Below the pieces are notes generated by a model that was not told the origin of the DNA, ran no database searches, and saw only the letters and a program-made list of their open reading frames with translations. From the NCBI GenBank assembly GCA_003313425.1, contig NHZP01000028.1:310001-374000 (forward strand): a stretch of DNA of 64,000 bases. Direction: 5' to 3'. The stretch is from Pseudopyrenochaeta lycopersici. Its lineage: Eukaryota; Ascomycota; Dothideomycetes; Pleosporales; Pseudopyrenochaetaceae. Position 1 is the first letter of the stretch, and each line of letters starts with the position of its first letter. Below are positions 51,666-60,949 of the stretch, piece by piece. The position numbers and the translations under genes are program-made.

Positions 51666-53498
51666 TTTTACCAGTCATCCGCCCACACCAATCATCCGTG
51701 CGCCCCATCACAATCAACACGCCTTTTTGCTCAATTGCTCAACAACAGCGCAGTAAATTCAATAATCAATAAACAGATAAGCTAGTCTATCTACGTCCAC
51801 ACTGAGTCCGATTATGTCCTAGGATATGACAGTTGCTGCATGTTGGCAATGCTCGCTGGCGCGCTCGCTCAGGCTGAGCTTGAGTACTCTCATTGTCCAC
51901 CCTACCTGCCTCTATAGCAAGTAGCAGGCCCTGCTTAACCTGCAAAGCTCCTCTACGAGCTATAATGCCTGCGCTGCTGCTGCTTACGTTTTTTACGTCG
52001 AAGAGCTGCGCGAAGCTTTGAAATCTCCTCTGTAAGGAGAGCTGCTGAGTCTAACGCAAGCTAACAACCCTTAACAATCTGCTGAATAGCTCGACTACTT
52101 AGGCTTTGAGACTGACGATGCAGGAGGTCTCGAACTAGCTGAGCCTGCTGCTTTAGCTGAGATACTGTGCGCGGCGTCTCAGCTTTCCACTGAGGAGCTG
52201 CTGGCTCTACTGGTAGTGGAGACGGCGTGCGGACAACTGTAAGCGACGAGAGGACGCGCTCTGGACAAGCTGGGACAAGGCCTGTAGCTTGAAAGCCTGC
52301 CTTAATGTTCTTCTCTGATAACGCCTCTGCTCTAACCTTAAAGTAGATAGAGAGAAAGTCTAGCTTATCGACGTGGTGCGTCCCTTGGCGTGCAAGCTCT
52401 TCAATTGCTCTGCCGTACGCGCGCTTTAGAGGAGAGAAGCAGCCAACATCAAGAGGCTGCAAGAGATGCGAGGTATGAGGAGGCATACAGAGGCTGATGA
52501 TACTGTTATTCTTACAGCACTGGTCAAACTCAGGCGTTGCGTGGCTGCTATGGCCGTCTAGTATAAGCAGGCGATAGGCTCCTTGAGTACTAGCAGCAGT
52601 ATGCCTGTCAAAGTGCTTCAGCCACTCAAGGCCTAGCTTATCTGTTGTCCAGCCGTTGTCGCTGACTGCAAGTACTGAGCCTGCTGAGCTAGCAGGTAAG
52701 CTATTGTACCAGGAGGCTTGGTGCTGCTTAGCAGCTAGGATAATAAAAGGAGGGAGCAGGCCGCCTGTCGCGCTGATAGACTCAATTGTCGTAACCCAGT
52801 GGCGGTTACCTGGCTGAACCATGATTGCTCGTCCAATAATGTCTGAGCTAGTGACAACCTTTGACGTTGCTGCGACACCCATCATGAACCCTGTCTCATC
52901 AAAGTTATAGGTATCTCTTGCTAGTACTCCAGCCTCCTCGCGCGTCTCTTGTACAAGCTTGAGCCACGAGCTGATAGCAGCTGGCTGCTCGTTAAGAGCG
53001 CGCTGCGATGCAAGCTTTCTATTCCACCTAGTACTAAGCTCTGGCTGGCTATTGATGAAGCGCGTCGCCCAGTTCTTGCCAACAGGCTGAGGAGGAGGAT
53101 CTGCGCTGCGCGCAGCGAGCAGCGTGTCTGCCATTTGTCGTACTTGGATATTTACAGGTGGATATCCTCGTCGAGCAAGGTCTAGTATCCATTCAACAAG
53201 GACCTGCTCTTCAGTAGGATCTATCTTGCGCTTCTGACGATTGCGTGTGGCCTGAGGTAGGCCACCTTTGAGGCGGTCTCGAAGAGTAGACTCAGGAACA
53301 GCGTACAACTTAGCTGCATGGTGAACACGGGATAACTTATTTTTCTGAATTGCTTGAATAGCTAGAGCTATTCTACCCTCTGTTAGAGACATTTTAAGAT
53401 ATTGTGGAGAGGCTATTGCTGGATAAGCGCGTCGAGGGGCATCGATTTTGGTGGGGCACGCGGATGACTCGTTTTCGCGGATGACTGGTAAACCACGT
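51661..53498 (-). mobile_element. pogo/Fot1-like element A2 (TIR type A)
   Basis: The left end ACGTGTTTTACCAGTCATCC starts at 51661 and the right end closes with CCAGTCATCCGCG-type repeats at 53498. TA is at 51659-51660 and 53499-53500. At 1838 bp it is very similar to A1, in the opposite orientation. The gene is interrupted near its 3' end. Confidence 0.9.
51787..53392 (-). pseudogene. pogo-like transposase of A2, late amber stop and frameshift
   Basis: From ATG 53392 the frame is open for 443 codons and almost identical to A1, with all three catalytic Asp (YNFDETGFM, LLILDGHSSHAT, LLQPLDVGCFS). It stops at KGC-stop, where A1 has CAG (KGCQLALD); CAG-to-TAG is a CA-to-TA change. Downstream a frameshift near the RRQYIARGG position scrambles the tail and the zinc knuckle. 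A product lacking only the basic tail and knuckle could be made. Confidence 0.88.
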
Positions 53499-53642
53499 TA
53501 GACGTTTTATCCTTTAATAATATAAACTACAGTACTTGAAGAGAACTTGATCGAATGACAATCTCTCCGGAAGTTCAGATGCGGTTGGTCCCAGGTCAGG
53601 CTGAGGTCCGTTAACATAGTTGACAGTGTCTAGATCCATACG

Positions 53643-55229
53643 ATGTCTCGACTACCCGATCTTGTGCTAGACTCGAGACTCCACACACAAATCCGCGATT
53701 CCTTAATCATCCATTCGTACCTTGAGATCAATGAAGCAGGCGGACGATTCTCCCAAGAAGAACACTGGAAGTGGGTGCGATATCTTAGAGGTGGAGGGTG
53801 TGGACAAGTCAGGTTGGAGAGATGTATTACGAAAGGCAAAAGCAGGATTCTCTTCGGGCGGTGAAGATTATCAGCAAGCCATTAAATCCATCTGAGTCCT
53901 TGGATTTCAACCGAGAGTTGGAAGTAATCGCCAAGTTCTCAAACGATCGAGTGAGCCGAATGACCTCAAGGACATGACTCTTTTCTAATAGTCACAGTAT
54001 AAACGATGGTTCGTGAAATCATTCGGATGGTTTGAAGATCCGAGTCCAATCTTTATTACTATGGAATACTGCCACGCTGGAGGTCTTCACGACTATCTTG
54101 GGAGCAAACGTTTAGAATCTGTTGGAGAAGTTCAACAATTAGCATATCAGATGCTTGAAGGTCTGGATCAGATGCGTCGGAATGATTTTGCTCATAGAGA
54201 TCTCAAGCCTAGGGTATGTATAATTTTGTTGCCAAGCGATTATCTACTAATGTCATCAGAATATTCTTATCAAATCAATGCCGCCAGAAAAGAAGTGGTG
54301 GATAGTACTCGCCGATTTTGGTATTAGTAAGAGGATAGACGAAAGCAACGGACCCACAACAACGATCAAAGGCACAGCCGCATTTATGACGCCGGGAATT
54401 GTTGCTTGAGTTTCTGGATCAGGCTAGACCGAAGTCCATAGCTGACTTCAAAGCAACCGACATGTGGGCTTTGGGAGAGATTATCTTTCAGATGCTAACC
54501 CGCGAGACTACTTTTCGAGATTCCGTGGAGTTGAAGGAATACTATTATGGACAACGAGAATTCCCCTCGAATAATCGGCTTCCGATATCCGTCGGAAACG
54601 ACGCCCGTGAGTTTGTCACTAGTATTATGATGGCGTTGCCGCATAATCGAATGACCACAACTCAATGCCTTCAGCACCGCTGGATAGAGTCGCTGCGCGT
54701 GGAAGAAGAGTTTGCTGCGCCGATTTTGGAACAAACTTGTCCACTGATACCAGAAAGTTCTCGGAATGAGTCAGCTTCAGCTCGATGGTCAAGCCTGTCA
54801 GATCCTGAACATAGATCCACACAGACAACAGCGCAACGGAGATCAGCGAGGCCCACACAGTTGAATTTTTCCGGTAGTCCGTCAATCCAACAATATCCAA
54901 ACACTGATCAGGAATCGTTGGTTTTGGCGGAAATGGCGCTGGTGCAGACGCTCGAGGGTCACTCAAACTACGTCGTGGACGTGGCCTTCTCGCCGGACGG
55001 CACGCAGCTGGCGTCGGCATCGCACGACAGGACAGTGCGGCTGTGGGACGCCAGGTCGGGGGAGCTCGCGCAGACACTTAGGGGCCATTCGAACGTCTTC
55101 TTGGCCGTGGCCTTCTCGCCGGACGGCAAGCGGCTGGCGTCGGCATCGCTCGACATGACGGTGCGGCTGTGGGGTGGAGAAATGCTAAACCTCCACCCCA
55201 TTAGGCGTAAGCTCAAGAGGCCATGGTAG
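53643..55229 (+). pseudogene. Protein kinase-WD40 fusion gene, two frameshifts
   Basis: Exons are 53643-53950, 53998-54213 and 54260-55229 with good GT-AG introns (47 and 46 bp). Kinase parts in order: Gly loop LRGGGCGQVR; RAVKIISKP after a frameshift near 53850; IFITMEYCHAGGLHDYL; catalytic loop AHRDLKPRNILI formed across intron 2; LADFGIS; then a frameshift near 54398 in the activation/APE segment; TDMWALGEIIFQML. A Ser/Thr-rich linker leads to two WD40 units (LEGHSNYVVDVAFSPDGTQ ... DRTVRLWD; LRGHSNVFLAVAFSPDGKR ... DMTVRLWG), after which the array breaks off. Highly alike WD units are typical of fungal self/non-self genes. No functional protein is expected. Confidence 0.8.
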
Positions 55230-57009
55230 TAACGAAGTCTGCATAGCGCCTTCATGCGCGCCAAATCGCTGGAGATTAGAGCATTCCATCAAGTCGTTAT
55301 TCAACTGATGGTTGTCCCATGTATAAGTAGCTTCATCTGGTTATGAAGATTGTCTATAGTGATCGTCTAGCGTAGACATCGCAATCGGCGGTATCATCGG
55401 CATAGTGCTCGTGAAATGACGTAGGGAAGGCTGTTGAAAGACTCTTTGCAACTGTAGCCCTGTATCAGATACAGATAGCATGCAGATGGTACTGCTGCTA
55501 GATAAGCGGCCGGTGCGGGGTCTGGGACAAGTGTTACAGGCGTTTGCATGTGGTTCTGCTGCCTTCTGCCTCTCCTCGACGGGATCCGGAGCTGGCCCAC
55601 TGCGGGAATCAAAATCCGGACACCACGGCAAGATAATAAACAGTAGCAATGATACAAGTGAGGGGTGAAGTTTGCGGGTGATACCGAAAAGGTGCCGGGA
55701 GATATTGGCGATATGTGGCAAGTGAGCGGTCTGTCTTGTCGATCCCCAAGTCTAATTCTAGAGGTTGGGGGTAGATGCTGAGCAAGTGCCCTCGTGAGTA
55801 AGAGCCGTCGAGGCCAGCTTAGTAGATGAGGGCAGGTTGCCATGATGCCCCTCATTGACCTGCTCCGGAGAGCGGCAGCAGGTGTAAGTCTTAAGGCTGC
55901 AAAAGTGTAGGAAATTGAAGTTCGGCGTAGTGAAACTCAAGCAAGTCCTTATGCTGTTTTCCAATCTAACTGTGCTGCAGCCTGTAGTGGCAGAAATAGC
56001 TAACTTCTTGAATGTCACACGCACTCGCCAGTAGATAGCAATTGCTACACCAAGAATAGTTGTTATAATTAAGTACGGTGGACCCCAAGCTAGAGCCAAA
56101 CGATAACCATACTAGTCGTATTGGTAAGGTGCAGAAAGGTTTCTGGAGCCGAAATGGACCGTCAGTATTGCTAAAAGCCAAACCAGTCAAGAGTGACGAT
56201 TTGAGAATCATGGCGATGTATACGGAACGTTTATGTCGAACAAATCCCTCGCAGTTTTTTTTTGGGTAGTTGACAGCTTTAGGATTTACAAGCTGCTGTG
56301 AATAGAGAGGAGCGAAGCTGCAACATCTGAGGCCCAGTTAGTCTGCTACCTGTGGAAAATGTGATGTACGAACCGCTAAGTTCCGTTCCCCACTGCGTTA
56401 AAATACCGCTCACCTGGCGCACGACAGATCCAGTCTGGGCTGAAATTTTGATGCCATGGTTGATTTGATTGAAGGCGCGTCGTGATTTTGGTGGGGTGCG
56501 CCATCGATTGGTGAGACACGTTACAACTCCCAAAGCATTCTTAGCCGCCAAGATCGAGAACGCTTCCGGAGCATAGAGTAAGACACACAAGAGTTTTCAT
56601 GGCGATTCGATGCGCTCTATGGTGGTAGAAGTCAGAAATTCACGCATGAGTTGGACTCACTTTCTGGATATTATTCAGGATTTGCATTCATTTTGTAAAG
56701 GATCTGGGCTCCCAAGGCGCAGGTCTGGTTATGAGTCAGGGGATTACAAAGTGCTAGGATAGGCACCGCTTAATTTCAAAACGCAGTAGTCCAATTTTGA
56801 TTACATTAACCTCTACCTACATACTTTAAACAACAGTTCATCTGTTATATTGGATAACTGTTGCATATGTCCCAACTGAGATCGACACCGCCGGCTCGCC
56901 ACGTATGATACTTAAATGCATGAAACGCCCCAAATAAAACACTCTTGGGGCCTCTTTCCGCGGATTTGCGTCATGTAGTTTGTACCCGCACCTGAGGTAC
57001 ATGGGCGCC
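55230..57009. other. No recognisable gene; pogo terminus remnant at 56483-56521
   Basis: Open frames on the minus strand at 55855-55341 and 56211-55758 contain hydrophobic stretches (for example LIITTILGVAIAIYW) but match no family I know and sit in competing frames. At 56483 the sequence GATTTTGGTGGGGTGCGCCA runs into GGTGAGACACGT followed by TA, a decayed right end of a pogo A/B element whose body is not seen. Confidence 0.4.
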
Positions 57010-57294
57010 TTAGGTACTGGTAGCGTTCCGGACACCTAGATTGCTGGAATTATCACGGTCGCTATCGACACGAGGGTCGAGCATATTGCCTGTCTCGGTG
57101 CCGTGAGGACCGGTACGGATTTTGCTTGTTGGGGCGGTGGCATCGCGTGCACCAAGATTGCTAGAGTTATCGCGGTCGCTGTCGACACGGGGATCGAGCC
57201 GATTGGCAGTCTGAGACTCGTGAGGTCCGGTATGCGGTTTAGTGTGCTCGGTCGGATGAGCAATTTTGTGCGTTGCTTCTTGAGCCTTCTCCAT
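57010..57294 (-). CDS. Small hydrophilic DPRVDSDRD-repeat protein, 94 aa
   Basis: From ATG 57294 (MEKAQEATHKIAHPTEHTK) the protein has two 39-residue repeats. Each begins TGPH, then a short variable part with Ser/Thr and Asn, then LDPRVDSDRDNSSNLG. The motif GPHxSxxANKxDPRVDSDxDGS is widespread in short, hydrophilic, unfolded fungal proteins, some linked to stress; no biochemical role is established to my knowledge. There is no signal peptide or membrane segment. The repeats are also visible as two alike 117-bp DNA units. The gene is intact, without introns. Confidence 0.72.
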   Translation of the reverse strand: MEKAQEATHKIAHPTEHTKPHTGPHESQTANRLDPRVDSDRDNSSNLGARDATAPTSKIRTGPHGTETGNMLDPRVDSDRDNSSNLGVRNATST

Positions 57295-57663
57295 TGTGAC
57301 GATGCTTAAGAGGTCTGGTTGAGATGGACAGCCGAGTAGGTGGTAAGTATGAATAATGACTTTGTACTGATAATTGAAAGGCCACAAAATATGACAATTA
57401 GCGGAGCTATTTATGTTCATAACCGGATTTTACGTCACAACATCGTAGTGGATGCTGCGCAACAAGATTTGAGACATATGGAAGGGCACAATAGTATTTC
57501 TTTTGGTGATAGGCTGGGTGTGGCCAATACTCCGTTAAATTGCCACCACCTTTAAACTAATAATCCTGAATTTACTCGCGCAGCCGCAGAGAACGCATCA
57601 CCCAAGCTTGGAGTCGAGGATCTGAAATAGTATGTCGTCGTAGTCGCTGGCGGATGTGCGAGT

Positions 57664-57849
57664 TTGCTGCGGTCCAACAACTTACTAGAAGGTACTCGAC
57701 ATTATTTAAATGCGCCAATTGCCATTACACACGATGAGGCTCTGCTCGTGCACTACTACACAGAACACCTTGGCCGTTGGCTTGACTGCACCGATGCGAC
57801 CCGTCAATTCACGCTAGGAATACCAGAAAAGGTCAAAAATGCCCCGTCC
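57664..57849 (+). pseudogene. Relic of a fungal regulator (fungal_trans_2 type), interrupted by element E1
   Basis: Reads ITHDEALLVHYYTEHLGRWL, DCTDATRQFTLGIPEKVKNA and then meets the element at 57850. Directly behind the element (60454-60525) the sequence reads CHAVQSFAARHRKEYARADA. In related Zn2Cys6 regulators these two blocks are contiguous (...PEKVKxAPVLxxAVLAFAARH). A one-base loss at the C run before the TA puts the halves in different frames. The DNA-binding part is absent. Dead before or after the insertion. Confidence 0.65.
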
Positions 57850-57851
57850 TA

Positions 57852-60451
57852 CTCGGGCCCTTGCGGTCACTGCGTGATTTTTCACAGAAAAAGCCCGTGC
57901 AAAGGCACGGGCCTCCTAGCTCAACGATCATCCCTAGCTCAACGATCACGACAACGCGTTTGACGCGTTCATGTACCCCACCATACAAATTACGTGTAAA
58001 AGTACCTCACTATGTCTAAAAACTACCGTGATTCTGTTGCCAAGATATCTAAAGCAGTGCGAATCCTCCGCTCGATGGATAACCCCAACATCGCCGCCTT
58101 CGCACGCGACCATAACCTACCCTACCAGAGGCTCAAACGCGCCTATCGAGGCGGCCAAAGCCGCTCTACACGCCCATCTACGAATAAGCTTCTTACAGAA
58201 GAACAGGAAGCTGCTTTAAAGCGTTTCCTTGACGCGATTGACGATATTGGCTTTGGTATTCATAAGAGTCTCATCAAACAACAAACCGATGCCTTGCTAG
58301 CAGCGTCTCATCAGAATATTGGCCCACCACGTAGATGTGGCGATCACTGGGCAGAGAGGTGGCTTCAAGCCAATCCACAGTACCAAAAGGTAAAGGCGAA
58401 GCCTCTTGAGATCCAGAGGAAGCTTGCTCAAGAGCCTGAAGTTATTAAAGCTTGGTTTGAGAAGCTGAAGGCCAAAATTGATGAATTGGGAGTTCAACCA
58501 GAGGATATCTACAATATGGATGAAACTGGATGCCAGATTGGTGTTGCAAAGGGGAGCTACGTGTACACGCGACTGGGCAAAGAGGTACCTGTCTATACTA
58601 TACTATAGTTATAGCAAAGTACCAATTCTAATAGGCTCTTAGATCTATATGCCCCACTCGAACAACCGTGAGCTCATATCGCTCGTAGAGTGTGTGAACG
58701 CGAATGGCGACGTACTAGATCCAATGATTATTATCAAATCGAGTACAATCCTTGAAAAATGGATAGATGATCTACCAGATCAGTACCTTATTGGCATATC
58801 AGATTCAGGATACTCCAACGATGAACTTAGCTTTGAGTGGATTAAGCACTTTAACCTACAGTCTCGGCGGAAGTTGCGTGGCGTATGGAGAGTTCTCCTA
58901 CTTGACGGATATGGATCTCATCATACGCGTGAATTTATCCAGTATGCATGGGAGAATCAAATACTCTTATTTACTCTTCCTCCGCATACGACGCATTTCC
59001 TACAGGTACTAGATGTTGGCTGCTTTCAGTCACTAAAATGGTATCATAGTAGGATGCTCCACTGGGCCTCAAGGACGGGCGCCAAAGAAATAAAGAAGGA
59101 GGACTTCTTAGCAACTATCTACCAAATTCGGCGAGAGACCTTTCGCCGGAAGACAATCCTAAGCGGTTGGAGAGCAACTGGCATCTATCCCTTTCAACCA
59201 GAGGTTGTTTTGAAGAAGCTTCGCGACTGGGAGACTACATCTAGCCCACAAAAACGTGTTCGACCAGTGGAATTTGAGGATCCTGAAGTCACGCGTCCTC
59301 AAACACCTACCTTTAACTCATCAGATCTAGATAAGGATAGTGTTTCATCGAATAGCTCAAGAGATCGGGAACTCCGTTGGAGCTACAAGGAGACTAGGAA
59401 CAAGCTCTACAAGCTAAAATGGAGAGAGAGTTGCCCTAAATCAGCTCAAATACCCGTGCTTAAGCCTGGAACTAAAACCTGGTCAATGCCAAACGATCTA
59501 CCGACTCTTGAGGCTCAGATGAAAATGATCCGAGGCGTCATCAAGGATACGCTGCCACCATCTCAAGCTATCGATATTGAGAAGACGCTTATCACTGCTA
59601 CTGCGTGGGCTGCTACGGCGGAGAGCTTCAGACGTCAACTTGGGCATACGAAGGCGGCCGAGATTGCTCGTGAGGAGCGACGGAGGCGTACAAGGCGCAA
59701 GCTTACGTTTAAAGGAGGTGTTGTTTACGCTTCAGATGCTCGAGCAATAGTGAAGAAGCGTAAGGAAGATGAGATTACAAGGCAGGAGAAGGACCTTCAA
59801 ATACGGAAGGATCGCGAGGCGAGAGTACTTTGTAATAAGTACAAAAGGCTTCTGCCATCAATCCGTGCCGCTGCCTCAAGGATCCGGAAGAGACATCTCG
59901 CTAGAACGCCAATCTTCGTTACGGAAGGACTTGGTCTACTTGATCCTGACGATTGTCAAGCTGCCGCAGCAGTTTGTATGGAGAAGCTGACTAAACGGGG
60001 GCCGTTCAGACCACGCTCTGACCTATCTGAGGATATGCTTACTACGGCAGTGCAACAAGGGCTTGTCACGCGTAGTATCAACGATCCTTATAACTCAAAG
60101 GTTACAGCTGCTATTAAGGCAAAAGAACGGGAAGAATACTACAGGAACGCTAACAATCGAGCCCTTGATCAGCTAGATACACAGGCTACGGTTGTAGAAA
60201 GCGAGCTCGATGATATAAGTAACGACAGCGAGGTTGACTTTGAAATTGAAAGTAGCAATGCAGGAGACTCTAGTTGACATATTGTATCAATTTGCGCGAC
60301 ATTAGAACTTTATTTCCTATATAAATTTGTATGAGAGTTGAAGCACCTGCGTCGTGATCGTTGAGCTAGGGATGATCGTTGAGCTAGGAGGCCCGTGCCT
60401 TTGCACGGGCTTTTTCTGTGAAAAATCACGCAGTGACCGCAAGGGCCCGAG
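57852..60451 (+). mobile_element. pogo/Fot1-like element E1, complete, 101-bp perfect TIRs
   Basis: TIRs 57852-57952 and 60351-60451 begin CTCGGGCCCTTGCGGTCACT. They contain an internal hairpin (GCCCGTGCAAAGGCACGGGC) and a tandem CTAGCTCAACGATCA-type repeat. TA is at 57850-57851 and 60452-60453. The gene is open. It is a near-twin of E2 500 bp downstream in the same orientation. Confidence 0.95.
58012..60277 (+). CDS. pogo-like DDE_1 transposase of E1 (two exons, 735 aa, intact)
   Basis: Exons are 58012-58584 and 58643-60277. The intron (58 bp) has GTACCT, TTCTAATAG and CTTAG, and joins LGKE|IYMPHSNN in phase 0. The N-terminal HTH regions (AAFARDHNLPYQRLKRAYRG; HWAERWLQANPQYQ) are followed by catalytic Asp170 (YNMDETGCQIG), Asp279 (LLLDGYGSHH) and Asp315 (LQVLDVGCFQS), with D35D spacing. 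The long basic C-terminus includes GGVVYASDARAIVKKRKED and lacks a zinc knuckle. The protein is longer than A1 and D. The intron is shorter by 4 bp in E2, consistent with it being non-coding. Confidence 0.94.
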
Positions 60452-60453
60452 TA

Positions 60454-60949
60454 TGTCATGCGGTACAGTCGTTTGCAGCTCGTCATCGTAAGGAATACGC
60501 GAGGGCCGATGCTCTGTTACGGTAGAATGACGTAAGTTAAATGGCGTGTGTGGATATCGCAGCTATTCCCACAATTGATGTGTCTATTACATCAGCGTGA
60601 CCACAGAAGCTTGGCTCGATGGCATGTTGGCTCGAGAGTTGCGTTGTCAAAAAGCTGTGATATGAGGCCCTCCCTTTCCTGGCTGGACGATCCTGTGGGT
60701 CCTCCTCAGCTGGTACACGAACTCTCTAGTCCTTTAAACGCTCCCTAACACTTAGGTCTGTAGCAACTGTTGTGAACTAGAGAGGGCGCGTTCTACAGCG
60801 TCTTCCCGATTGGAGCTCTCAAGAATCCGTCATCTGCTATTACCAGAGGGGAGTGCGTCAGGGAGGCTCGGGCCATCGAGGCTCATCCAAACAGTCTTTT
60901 TTTACAGCGTATTTAATTATATACAAATCCTGACCGGCCAGAGAGGCTA
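60454..60949. other. Spacer between E1 and E2
   Basis: The first ~70 bp are the continuation of the regulator relic (CHAVQSFAARHRKEYARADA). The rest gives no recognisable protein. It ends at the TA (60948-60949) of E2. Confidence 0.5.

Noticed and set aside
55341..56211. Secreted or membrane protein on the minus strand
   Set aside because: Hydrophobic segments exist, but the frames compete, no splice model joins them convincingly and no family is recognised.
58297..58497. Minus-strand frames inside E1 and E2 (also 61396-61596)
   Set aside because: Antisense to the transposase exon 1, present in both copies only because the copies are near-identical.
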